Source: JAZQLP01 sp045629205
GTDB lineage: Bacteria > Bacillota > Clostridia > Oscillospirales > UBA644
Length of the DNA stretch: 42,265 bases
Assembly (NCBI GenBank): GCA_045629205.1
Contig: JAZQQT010000154.1
Span: 1-42,265 of the forward strand
Reading direction: 5' to 3'
In this document: positions 8,285 to 16,948 of the stretch, piece by piece
Layout of the letters: each line of letters opens with the position of its first letter
Numbering within the stretch: the stretch's first letter is position 1
Notes under the pieces: generated by a model
The model's database searches: none
The model's input: the letters and a program-made list of their open reading frames with translations, nothing else
Told to the model about the DNA's origin: nothing
Made by a program: the position numbers and the translations under genes

Positions 8285-9610
8285 ATGACCAGTTTTAAAG
8301 ATTTATGGAATTTAACGGTCGAAAATCTAAACGGCAAATTCAGCCCGAACGTGATGGAGCTGTGGATCAACCCTGCTGTTCCTGTGGAATTTGACGGCAA
8401 TGCCGCTGTAATTTCGGTTGAATCACCGTTTCATCGCGAAATGTTATTATCAAAATATTCAGAAGAGATAAAACGGGCATTATTTGAGGTTTCGGGAATA
8501 GAAATGGACTTAAAAATAGTTTTACCCGAAACAAATGTTCAGCCTTCCGAAGACGGCAATGAAAAAAAGGAAATTTTATCGGAAATCGAAAACAGACTTG
8601 TTTCTGAATATACTTTCGACAGTTTTGTTGTAGGCGAATCAAACCGCCACGCATATGCAGCGTGTTATAATGTCGCGAAAAAACCTTTTAAAGCATATAA
8701 TCCGCTTTTTGTTTACGGAAACTCCGGTCTCGGAAAAACTCATCTGCTGAAAGCAATTAAATCCCGTATAAACGAACTGTATCCGTCTCTTTCCGTATTA
8801 TATATCAACTGTGAAACATTCGTAAATGAACTGATAGAACATCTTCAGAATAAAACCATGACCGAATTTCGTGAAAAATATAGGGATACTGATGTTCTTA
8901 TCATAGATGATATTCAGTTTATTTCGGGTAAAGTTTCTACCCAAACCGAATTTTTCTATACGTTTAATACATTATACGAAAGCGGAAAACAGATCATTAT
9001 TTCTTCGGATCGTCCTCCGAAAGACATTTCCGAACTTGAAGAACGACTCAAATCGCGTTTTGAATCGGGACTGATGACCGATATAGTTGTCCCGGAATAC
9101 GAATTGAAAGTTGCAATTCTCAGGCAAAAAGCCGCATCAAACTCGGTTAATATTCCTGATGATGTAATTGATTATATCGCAACTCATATAAAACATAATA
9201 TAAGACAGCTTGAAGGAGTGGTAAAAAAACTCCATGCTTTCAGTTTTATGTCAGATGCTCCTATAAATATTTCGGCTGCTCAAAGTGCAATCAAGGATAT
9301 CACAAATGACGGACAGCCCATTCCGGATTTAGTAGAAAAAGTAATTCAGAAGGTTTCTGTTGAATTTCAGGTTTCTCCGGATGACATAAAAAGCAATAAA
9401 CGTCAGGCAACCGTTACACTGGCCCGTCAGGTCGCAATGTATATTATAAGAGATATAACATCTCTTTCAAATACCGACATCGGAAAGTTTTTTTCAAATC
9501 GTGACCATGCAACCGTATTTCATTCGATTGAAAAAATTGAAGATAAAATAGAAGAAAATCAATCTTTTTCTTCCCAAGTCAATCTTCTTATTCAGGAAAT
9601 AAACAATTAA
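8285..9610 (+). CDS. dnaA: Chromosomal replication initiator DnaA
   Basis: AAA+ ATPase that binds origin DnaA boxes and opens the duplex. The 441-residue product has domain I (about 1-80), a short linker, the Walker A GNSGLGKT (145-152), Walker B VLIIDD (204-209), the LKSRF sensor/arginine region (255-259) and a C-terminal helix-turn-helix. The domain IV signature reads NRDHATV (405-411): the first Thr of the usual RDHTTV is Ala409. That Thr contacts DNA bases in E. coli DnaA, so box preference may differ. The ATG is preceded by AGGTGG at short spacing. It is the first gene of the rightward cluster. Confidence 0.98.
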   Translation: MTSFKDLWNLTVENLNGKFSPNVMELWINPAVPVEFDGNAAVISVESPFHREMLLSKYSEEIKRALFEVSGIEMDLKIVLPETNVQPSEDGNEKKEILSEIENRLVSEYTFDSFVVGESNRHAYAACYNVAKKPFKAYNPLFVYGNSGLGKTHLLKAIKSRINELYPSLSVLYINCETFVNELIEHLQNKTMTEFREKYRDTDVLIIDDIQFISGKVSTQTEFFYTFNTLYESGKQIIISSDRPPKDISELEERLKSRFESGLMTDIVVPEYELKVAILRQKAASNSVNIPDDVIDYIATHIKHNIRQLEGVVKKLHAFSFMSDAPINISAAQSAIKDITNDGQPIPDLVEKVIQKVSVEFQVSPDDIKSNKRQATVTLARQVAMYIIRDITSLSNTDIGKFFSNRDHATVFHSIEKIEDKIEENQSFSSQVNLLIQEINN

Positions 9611-9645
9611 AGAAAAAAACTTTACTTTTCCGGGTTTTCAACATT

Positions 9646-9672
9646 ATAAACACATATCAACAGTGTGTTTAT
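9646..9672. repeat. 9-bp perfect inverted repeat around a DnaA-box-like motif
   Basis: ATAAACACA (9646-9654) and TGTGTTTAT (9664-9672) are exact reverse complements, separated by 9 bases that hold most of the ATATCAACA motif. It could be a protein-binding palindrome or a cruciform. It is not GC-rich and has no U-tract, so it is a poor terminator. Confidence 0.7.
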
Positions 9673-9770
9673 CGGTAAAAACTTTTTACTCCTGTCTGAT
9701 ATAGTTTTTATAATTTTTTTACCGTTTTATCAACGTTGAATTTTACGCAGTATTATAATAAAAAAAACTG

Positions 9771-9804
9771 TTTTCAACAGTTTTCACAACCCCTATTACT
9801 AATA
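9771..9804 (+). promoter_or_regulatory. Candidate origin unwinding element: DnaA boxes, CCCC and DnaA-trios
   Basis: Two tandem box-like motifs (9771-9779 and 9781-9789) are followed by CCCC (9790-9793) and then the triplets CTA TTA CTA ATA (9793-9804). The complement reads 3'-GAT AAT GAT TAT-5', close to the published DnaA-trio pattern 3'-[G/A]A[T/A]-5'. The AT-rich stretch 9811-9830 follows. The order box, GC tract, trios is that of the B. subtilis basal unwinding system; the assignment here is inference. Confidence 0.6.
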
Positions 9805-9845
9805 CGAAACTGATTATTTATTGATTTAATAGAAAGGATACAACC

Positions 9846-10979
9846 ATGAAATTTTCCTGTGAAAAAAACATTTTAGGCGAAGCAATATCCAAAGTAATAA
9901 AAATCATACCGTCAAAAGCCACAATTCAGGCAATAGAAGGTATCTTGTTTCATTTGTATGACGACGGAATCTTAAAACTCACAGGATTTGATTTTACCGT
10001 CGGAATCGAAACGACTATCTCTGTAGATGATGCTGAACCCGGATCAATAATAATTAATGCAAAAATGATTTTTGATATTCTTGCAAATATTCCGTCCGGA
10101 ACAGTATATTTCGAATCAAAAGATAATAAAACCGTAAAAATCGTATGCGGGAATCTGGATTATACACTTGTATGTCTTGACGGAGATATTTTTCCGAATA
10201 TTCCTATAGTAGAAAACAAAAGCAGACTTGAAATAAAACAAAGTGTTTTTTCGGGAATGATAAGAAAAACTTCGGCAACAGTTATGATGAGCGATATAAA
10301 TCCTGTTTTAAAAGGGATAATGCTTAAAACGGAAAACAATAAGCTCACAATGGTTTCAAGTGATACATACAGATTGTCAATTTGCAATTATGAGGGAGAA
10401 TATACCAATCAGACCGGTGAAGAAATAAAAAATATCATACCCGGAAGAGCCCTTTCTGAATTAACTAAACTTTTTGATTCGGAAGAAAAAGACGAAAACG
10501 TGATTATTACTCTTTCCGAGAATCACTGTTCTTTTGAAACAGGCAGTTTCCGGATGGTAACTTCACTGATCAAAGGAGAGTTTGTCAATTACAGCAGAGT
10601 AAAACCGGCATCATTCAAAACAAAAGTAAAAATCAGAAGAGAAGACCTGATTGCCGCTGTTACAAGAGCATCGCTTTTGCTCGTTAATGAAAAGCTTACG
10701 ACGCCGATCAGATTTTCTTTCGAATTCGATCATGTGATTATATCATTATATAAAGAAAACGGGCAGAGATATACAGACGAAGTTAAGATAGAAATAGACG
10801 GTGAAAATTACGAAATAGGATTCAATAACAGACATCTTCTCGGAATTCTTTCATGTATAGACGACGAGTATATATATCTTCAGACCAACAGCGCTCTTCT
10901 TCCCGCTTCAATTACTCCGATAGAAGGAGAAGAATATTATTATCTTCTTTCGCCTATGAGATTGAATAATAAAAAATAA
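9846..10979 (+). CDS. dnaN: DNA polymerase III beta subunit (sliding clamp)
   Basis: Ring-shaped processivity clamp that tethers polymerase III and repair proteins to DNA. The 377-residue length and three repeated clamp domains (about 1-125, 126-250, 251-377) fit. Typical segments are the N-terminal MKFSCEKNILGEAISKV, the central SDTYRLSICNYE, and the C-terminal YYLLSPMRL that closes the family. An AGAAAGG lies upstream of the ATG. recF starts on the base after the dnaN stop, and the small S4-domain gene yaaA that separates them in B. subtilis is absent. Confidence 0.97.
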   Translation: MKFSCEKNILGEAISKVIKIIPSKATIQAIEGILFHLYDDGILKLTGFDFTVGIETTISVDDAEPGSIIINAKMIFDILANIPSGTVYFESKDNKTVKIVCGNLDYTLVCLDGDIFPNIPIVENKSRLEIKQSVFSGMIRKTSATVMMSDINPVLKGIMLKTENNKLTMVSSDTYRLSICNYEGEYTNQTGEEIKNIIPGRALSELTKLFDSEEKDENVIITLSENHCSFETGSFRMVTSLIKGEFVNYSRVKPASFKTKVKIRREDLIAAVTRASLLLVNEKLTTPIRFSFEFDHVIISLYKENGQRYTDEVKIEIDGENYEIGFNNRHLLGILSCIDDEYIYLQTNSALLPASITPIEGEEYYYLLSPMRLNNKK

Positions 10980-12077
10980 ATGAATATAAAACTTCTCAGA
11001 GTTAAAGATTACAGAAATTTAGAAGATACCGAAATAGAATTTTCCGACGGAATAAATGTTTTCACCGGAGAAAATGCACAGGGAAAAACAAATATTCTCG
11101 AGGCGGTATGGTATTTTTCCGCATGTAAATCTTTCAGATGTTCCGACGATAAAGAGTTTATAAAAGACGGAAAAACAGTAACTGTTATTGAATCAGTATT
11201 TAATGAAAATAACCGTGATAACGAAGCAAGGATTGTTATTTCAACAGATAAACGTCGTGAAATCAAAAAAAATGACGTAAAAATCAAAGCTTCCGAAATG
11301 ATCGGATCATTTAAAACCGTTATTTTTTTCCCCGAACAGTTGTTTCTTGTAAAAGGAAGTTCGGAACAGCGCAGAAAATTTCTTGATTTCGCCATTTCAC
11401 AGTTAAAACCGAAGTATATAGAATATCTGTCGAAATACAATAAAATATTAACGCAAAAAAATTATATGCTTCGCAATAACAGAGAAGAAATAAAGGATAC
11501 GATATCACAATGGAATTATGCGCTTGCTGGATACGGAGCATATATTACGGTTATAAGAAACAGTTATATAGAAAAACTCAAACCGATTGCAGAAAGAGTA
11601 TGTTCCGAAATATCCGACGGAAGAGATAAGCTTGAATTATTTTTTGAAGCGTCATATAACTCTTCGGAGATCTTTGATTATACCGTTGAAGAATATAAAA
11701 ATCTGTTATTTGAAAAAATGGAATCCATTTCTACCGAAGAAATCAATTCCGGTCATTCACTTATAGGAAGTCATCGCGATGATTTTTCATTTTCGATTAA
11801 CGGAAAATCGGCAAAAACATTGGCGTCTCAGGGTCAACAAAGATCATGCGTTATTTCCTTAAAAGAAGCCGAAGCCGATTTGATAAAAGAAGTATCTGGA
11901 GAATATCCCGTTCTTTTATACGACGATGTATTTTCAGAACTTGATGCAACAAGAAAAAAATATTTATTGAATAAATTATGTAATAAACAGGTAATCCTTA
12001 CATGCTGCGAAAACATTGACGGATACAATACAATGAACGGTAAAATTTTTACTGTCAGCGGCGGAAAGGTATTTTAA
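10980..12077 (+). CDS. recF: DNA replication and repair protein RecF
   Basis: SMC-like ATPase that helps load RecA at single-strand gaps. The 365-residue product has the Walker A GENAQGKTNI near residues 33-42, the ABC signature region LASQGQQRS near 280 and the Walker B VLLYDDVFSELD near 309-320, in the order expected for RecF. It abuts dnaN upstream and precedes remB by 1 nt, so it is cotranscribed. Confidence 0.97.
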   Translation: MNIKLLRVKDYRNLEDTEIEFSDGINVFTGENAQGKTNILEAVWYFSACKSFRCSDDKEFIKDGKTVTVIESVFNENNRDNEARIVISTDKRREIKKNDVKIKASEMIGSFKTVIFFPEQLFLVKGSSEQRRKFLDFAISQLKPKYIEYLSKYNKILTQKNYMLRNNREEIKDTISQWNYALAGYGAYITVIRNSYIEKLKPIAERVCSEISDGRDKLELFFEASYNSSEIFDYTVEEYKNLLFEKMESISTEEINSGHSLIGSHRDDFSFSINGKSAKTLASQGQQRSCVISLKEAEADLIKEVSGEYPVLLYDDVFSELDATRKKYLLNKLCNKQVILTCCENIDGYNTMNGKIFTVSGGKVF

Positions 12078-12078
12078 A

Positions 12079-12342
12079 ATGTTCGTTAACATCGGAGCAA
12101 ATACGATAATCAAAAAAAAAGATATAATAGCGGTTTTTGATATCGAAACTACAACCGGATCTGAAACGACAAGGGAATATCTCAGGAGATCGAATAAACG
12201 GAGTGAAATTGTCACTTTAACGGAAGATTTGCCGAGAGCTATGGTTCTTTGCAACAGCAGAAACGGTATGGCTTTATATATTACCGATGTTTCGTCGGCA
12301 GCCATAAAAAGAAGAATGGCAGATAATCATTCTGGCATATAA
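12079..12342 (+). CDS. remB: RemB-like DUF370 regulatory protein (YaaB)
   Basis: An 87-residue protein of the RemA/RemB (DUF370) family. The N-terminal MFVNIGANTIIKKKDIIAVFD and the C-terminal YITDVSSAAIKRR match the pattern of B. subtilis YaaB, which is also found between recF and gyrB. In Bacillus, RemB is involved in extracellular matrix gene control; whether it binds DNA here is unknown. The position gives most of the support. It starts one base after the recF stop. Confidence 0.85.
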   Translation: MFVNIGANTIIKKKDIIAVFDIETTTGSETTREYLRRSNKRSEIVTLTEDLPRAMVLCNSRNGMALYITDVSSAAIKRRMADNHSGI

Positions 12343-12384
12343 TTAATATTTCAACACATACAAACACACAAAGGACGGACAATC

Positions 12385-14319
12385 GTGGATAACACAAACA
12401 ATGTCAATTACGACGAAAACCAAATACAGGTTCTCGAAGGACTTGAAGCGGTAAGAAAAAGACCCGGTATGTATATCGGTTCCACTTCTGTCAGGGGCTT
12501 GAATCATTTGATTTACGAAATCGTCGATAACTCTATCGACGAAGCTCTTGCCGGTTTTTGCAAAAACATCAACGTAACGATAGGTAAAGGCAATATCGTT
12601 ACCGTAGAAGATGACGGAAGAGGAATTCCGGTAGGTATTCATCCGAAAATGGGAATATCAACTCTTGAAGTTGTATTTACTATTTTGCATGCCGGCGGAA
12701 AATTCGGCGGAGGGGGATATAAAGTATCGGGAGGTCTTCACGGCGTTGGAGCATCGGTAGTTAATGCCCTTTCCGAATGGCTTGAAGTAGATGTTTACGA
12801 TTCAAGAAGCGGAAAACAATATCATCAAAAATATAACAGAGGAAAAGCCGAGGGATCCGTAAAAGAAATCGGGAAAACAGACAGATGCGGAACTATGGTA
12901 AGGTTTTTGCCTGATAAAGAAATTTTTGAAACTCTTGAATTCGAATACGAAGCTATTCTCAACAGAATGAGAGAACAGTCGTTTTTGAATGCCGGAGTAA
13001 GAATAAATCTTATCGACGACAGAGGAGAAGAACCGGTTATTACCGATTTCTGTTATGAGGGCGGTATCAAATCATTCGTTGAATATCTTAATACAAACAA
13101 AAGATCTCAGTCTCTTCATGATATAATTTATATTGCGCAGAATAACGAGGATAATTCGGCTGAAATAGCACTTCAGTATACCGATTCTTACAATGAGACA
13201 CTTCTGTCGTTTGCAAATGATATCAGAACAACAGAAGGCGGAACTCATGAAGCCGGGTTTAAGGCCGCTCTTACTAACGTGATAAATGATTATGCCAGAA
13301 GATTCAATATTCTTAAAGAAAAAGATGATAATCTTTCCGGTGAAGATGTTCGCGAAGGACTAACCGCCGTTATATCGGTAAAACTGACCGAAGCTGAATT
13401 CGAAGGACAGACAAAAACCAAACTCGGCAATTCCGTTATGAGAAGTGTTGTCAGCTCGCTGGTTACCGAAAAACTCAAAACATTCCTTGAGGAAAATCCG
13501 GCAACCGCGAAAGTCATAATCGGCAAAGCAACAATGGCACAGCGTGCAAGAGAAGCAGCAAGAAAAGCCAGAGAGGAAACGAGAAGAAATTCTGCTCTTG
13601 ATTCCGGGCAGATGCCGGATAAACTTCGCGACTGTAACGAAAGAGATCCCGCTCTGACCGAAATATATATTGTCGAGGGAGATTCCGCAGGCGGTTCCGC
13701 TACTCAGGGAAGAGATTCGAGATTTCAGGCTATACTTCCTCTTTGGGGTAAAATGCTCAATGTTGAAAAAGCAAGAGCAGATAAGGTTTACGGAAACGAT
13801 AAGCTTGCTCCCGTTATTACTGCGCTTGGCACGAATATCGGAAATGATTTCAATATTGAAAAACTTCGTTATCATAAGATTATTATTATGGCCGATGCCG
13901 ACGTTGACGGTGCTCATATCAGAACACTTCTTTTAACTTTCTTTTTCAGATTTATGAGACCTCTTATAGAAAACGGTTTTGTTTATTCCGCAGTTCCGCC
14001 GCTCTATAAGCTCAGCAGAGGGAAAAAAGAACGCGTGGCGTATTCCGATGAGGAAAGAGACCGTATTTCCGCCGAAATGAGAGAAGGAAATCCGAATATA
14101 AAAATTGACATTTCACGATTCAAAGGTCTCGGCGAAATGAATCCTCATGAGCTTTGGGAAACTACAATGGACCCGGAGAAGAGAACTCTGCGCCGTATCG
14201 AACTTGAAGACGCGGAAGAGGCCGACAGAATCTTTACTATTCTTATGGGAGAGGAAGTTGATCCTCGCCGAGAATATATCGAAGAAAACGCAAAATACGC
14301 AGTCAATCTTGACTATTAA
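12385..14319 (+). CDS. gyrB: DNA gyrase subunit B
   Basis: ATPase subunit of gyrase, which introduces negative supercoils. The 644-residue product starts with GTG behind AAAGGAC. It has the GHKL ATPase motifs (VRKRPGMYIGS, DNSIDEA, DDGRGIPV, GLHGVGASVVNALS), then the TOPRIM motifs EGDSAGGSA and DADVDGAHIRTLLLTF, and the C-terminal MNPHELWETTMDP. Length is normal for Bacillota. The QGRDSRFQAILPLWGK segment has Trp in the place of the E. coli quinolone-region Lys447, common in Clostridia to my knowledge. gyrA follows 12 nt later. Confidence 0.98.
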   Translation: MDNTNNVNYDENQIQVLEGLEAVRKRPGMYIGSTSVRGLNHLIYEIVDNSIDEALAGFCKNINVTIGKGNIVTVEDDGRGIPVGIHPKMGISTLEVVFTILHAGGKFGGGGYKVSGGLHGVGASVVNALSEWLEVDVYDSRSGKQYHQKYNRGKAEGSVKEIGKTDRCGTMVRFLPDKEIFETLEFEYEAILNRMREQSFLNAGVRINLIDDRGEEPVITDFCYEGGIKSFVEYLNTNKRSQSLHDIIYIAQNNEDNSAEIALQYTDSYNETLLSFANDIRTTEGGTHEAGFKAALTNVINDYARRFNILKEKDDNLSGEDVREGLTAVISVKLTEAEFEGQTKTKLGNSVMRSVVSSLVTEKLKTFLEENPATAKVIIGKATMAQRAREAARKAREETRRNSALDSGQMPDKLRDCNERDPALTEIYIVEGDSAGGSATQGRDSRFQAILPLWGKMLNVEKARADKVYGNDKLAPVITALGTNIGNDFNIEKLRYHKIIIMADADVDGAHIRTLLLTFFFRFMRPLIENGFVYSAVPPLYKLSRGKKERVAYSDEERDRISAEMREGNPNIKIDISRFKGLGEMNPHELWETTMDPEKRTLRRIELEDAEEADRIFTILMGEEVDPRREYIEENAKYAVNLDY

Positions 14320-14331
14320 GGAGGAAATATT

Positions 14332-16944
14332 ATGGCAAAAAGAAAAAATGTTGATTACAAGCCCGAAGACATAATGTTTCCGGATCAGTTGATAAATTCC
14401 ACTGAACTCGTCCATGAAATGAAAACGAGTTATATAGAATATGCCATGTCCGTTATCGTCGGAAGAGCTCTTCCCGACGTTCGTGACGGTTTAAAACCCG
14501 TTCACAGAAGAATTCTTTATGCAATGTATGAAGACGGACTTACAAAAGATAAGCCTTTCAGAAAATGCGCAACCGCAGTAGGCGATGTTCTCGGACGTTA
14601 TCATCCTCACGGTGACGCATCTGTTTACGATGCTCTTGTTCGTCTTGCTCAGGATTTTTCACTCAGATATCCGCTTATAGACGGTCACGGTAACTTCGGC
14701 TCAATCGACGGAGACCCGCCTGCCGCTTATCGTTATACCGAAGCAAGAATGTCCAAAATTGCAGATGAAATGCTCCGTGATATTGATAAAGACACCGTTG
14801 ACTGGGATCCTAACTTCGACGAGACACGCAAAGAACCGCGTGTTCTTCCTTCAAGATTCCCCAATCTTCTTGTAAACGGTTCGTCCGGTATTGCCGTCGG
14901 TATGGCAACAAATATTCCTCCGCACAATCTCCGTGAAGTAATTGACGCAACGATTTTGGTAATGGACAATCCCGATGCCACACTTGACGATCTTCTTTCA
15001 TGCGTCAGCGGTCCGGATTTTCCGACAAAAGGGATTATTCTCGGGAGAAGAGGAATAAGAGCTGCATACGCAACCGGAAAAGGCTATATAACAGTCCGCG
15101 CCAGAACTGAATTTGAAGAATTCAACAAAGATCGCACGAGAATTATTGTAACGGAGCTTCCGTATCAGGTCAATAAGAGACAGCTTATTTCCAATATAGC
15201 CGCTCAGGTCAGAGAAAAACATTTGGAAGGCATCTCGGATCTTCGTGACGAATCAGACAGAAACGGTATGCGTATAGTAATTGAAATCAAAAAAGATGCT
15301 AACGCAAATGTCGTTCTCAATACTCTTTTTAAACAAACGCAAATGCAGACTACTTTTGCGGTAAGTATGCTTGCACTCGTCAATAATCAGACTCAGCCGA
15401 GAATTTTGTCTTTAAGACATATTATCGACGAATATATTGCCTTCCAGAAGGAAATAATCATCAGAAGAACGAAATACGATCTCAAAAAGGCGATGGAACG
15501 TTCTCATCTTCTCGAAGGTCTTCTCATAGCGCAGGAAAATATAGACGAAGTTATAAGAATAATCAGAAATTCTTACGATGATGCCAAAGAAAATCTTATG
15601 GCAAGATTCGGGCTTTCGGATATTCAGGCTTCTGCTATTCTCGAAATGAGATTAAAAGCTCTTCAGGGACTTGAAGAAGAAAAACTCAGAGCAGAATACG
15701 ATGAACTGCAGAAAAAGATTCAGTATTACAATGAGTTGCTTAATTCTGATAAACTTCTTATGTCCGTTCTCAAAGACGAACTTACGGAAATCAAAGAAAA
15801 ATTCGGAAACGACAGACTTACCGAGATTCAGGATGTAGAAGGCGAAATCGATATCGAAGACCTTATTCCTGAAAAGACATGTGTTTATACGATCACACAC
15901 TTCGGATATATCAAACGTATTCCCGAAGAAACGTATAAGGTTCAGAATCGCGGAGGAAAAGGTATTGCTGCGATGAAAACCCGTGAGGAAGACTTTGCCG
16001 AACAGGTTATTATCGGTTCTTCTCACGAATTACTGTTGTTCTTTACTTCAAAGGGCAGAGTATTCAAAATCAAGGGTTACGAAATTCCCGAGAGTTCAAG
16101 AACCTCGAGAGGCATGAATATAGTTAATCTTCTTCAGCTTGCCGAAGGTGAAAAAGTAACCGCAATCATTCCGATAAAGGAAATCGACGAAGATCTGTAT
16201 TTCAATATGATTACTCTTCGCGGTATTTCCAAGAGAACTTCTCTTGCCGCATTTAAGAATATTCGTAAAACAGGCCTTAATGCCGTTGATCTTAACGAAG
16301 GTGACGAACTTGTCGCCGTCAGACTTACCGACGGAAATCAGACTATGCTTGTTGCTACCCACGACGGTATGGCAATCAGATATAACGAAAACGATGTCCG
16401 TTCAATGGGAAGAAATGCCCGCGGCGTAAGAGCGATCAGACTTGCCGACGGAGATTTTGTAATCGGTATGATTTCAATGACCGAGGGTCAGACGGTTCTT
16501 ACCGTAACAGAAGGAGGATACGGTAAACGTTCGCCTGTTGATTGTTATAATATCCAGAGAAGAGGCGGAAAAGGCGTTCGAGGCCATAAGATATCCGAAA
16601 AGACCGGAAAACTCTGTTCTCTCAGAATAGTTGATGAAAACGAAGATTTAATCGTTATTTCATCTGACGGTATTATTATCAGAATCCGCATGACGAGTAT
16701 CCCGACTTACGGAAGGACTTCCGGCGGCGTTCGTATTATGAAATTCAAAGACGAAGGTGCATACGTAGTAAATACTGCATCACTGCTTTCTTCACCGGAT
16801 GAAGAAGTTGACGAGCTTGAGATTTCGGAAGAAGACCGTGCCGCTGCCGAAAGCGAAGAAAAAGAAATCGAGACCGAAGTTATAGAAGAAGAACCGATCG
16901 AAGACGAAGAAACAGAAAATTCAGAAACGGAAGAACAGGAATAA
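14332..16944 (+). CDS. gyrA: DNA gyrase subunit A
   Basis: Cuts and rejoins the G-segment through a tyrosine link. The 870-residue product has the catalytic Tyr135 in AAYRYTEARM, the quinolone region HPHGDASVYD (91-100) and a C-terminal beta-pinwheel with the GyrA box QRRGGKG that separates gyrase from Topo IV. The last ~50 residues are strongly acidic (EEEPIEDEETENSETEEQE), a tail known to modulate gyrase. Residue 96, the E. coli Ser83 equivalent, is Ala. GGAGG precedes the ATG. glyS begins 4 nt after the stop. Confidence 0.98.
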   Translation: MAKRKNVDYKPEDIMFPDQLINSTELVHEMKTSYIEYAMSVIVGRALPDVRDGLKPVHRRILYAMYEDGLTKDKPFRKCATAVGDVLGRYHPHGDASVYDALVRLAQDFSLRYPLIDGHGNFGSIDGDPPAAYRYTEARMSKIADEMLRDIDKDTVDWDPNFDETRKEPRVLPSRFPNLLVNGSSGIAVGMATNIPPHNLREVIDATILVMDNPDATLDDLLSCVSGPDFPTKGIILGRRGIRAAYATGKGYITVRARTEFEEFNKDRTRIIVTELPYQVNKRQLISNIAAQVREKHLEGISDLRDESDRNGMRIVIEIKKDANANVVLNTLFKQTQMQTTFAVSMLALVNNQTQPRILSLRHIIDEYIAFQKEIIIRRTKYDLKKAMERSHLLEGLLIAQENIDEVIRIIRNSYDDAKENLMARFGLSDIQASAILEMRLKALQGLEEEKLRAEYDELQKKIQYYNELLNSDKLLMSVLKDELTEIKEKFGNDRLTEIQDVEGEIDIEDLIPEKTCVYTITHFGYIKRIPEETYKVQNRGGKGIAAMKTREEDFAEQVIIGSSHELLLFFTSKGRVFKIKGYEIPESSRTSRGMNIVNLLQLAEGEKVTAIIPIKEIDEDLYFNMITLRGISKRTSLAAFKNIRKTGLNAVDLNEGDELVAVRLTDGNQTMLVATHDGMAIRYNENDVRSMGRNARGVRAIRLADGDFVIGMISMTEGQTVLTVTEGGYGKRSPVDCYNIQRRGGKGVRGHKISEKTGKLCSLRIVDENEDLIVISSDGIIIRIRMTSIPTYGRTSGGVRIMKFKDEGAYVVNTASLLSSPDEEVDELEISEEDRAAAESEEKEIETEVIEEEPIEDEETENSETEEQE

Positions 16945-16948
16945 TAAT

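Larger units (their letters stand above)
9611..9841. other. oriC: Probable replication origin (oriC, dnaA-dnaN intergenic)
   Basis: An AT-rich noncoding gap between dnaA and dnaN. No perfect TTATCCACA is present. Instead there are repeated motifs with a TCAACA/G core, all on the plus strand: TTTTCAACA (9635-9643), ATATCAACA (9654-9662), TTATCAACG (9727-9735), TTTTCAACA (9771-9779), plus TTTTCACAA (9781-9789). Several short palindromes overlap them (9646-9672, 9675-9689, 9730-9739, 9768-9780). The position and organisation match the downstream half of a bipartite Bacillota origin. Identification as the origin is inferred from context and motifs. Confidence 0.8.

Noticed and set aside
9669..9677. 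TTATCGGTA as a DnaA box
   Set aside because: Only the first five bases match TTATCCACA; the ending is too different.
13360..13917. 185-residue minus-strand frame inside gyrB
   Set aside because: Antisense to conserved gyrase codons and with no protein family features.
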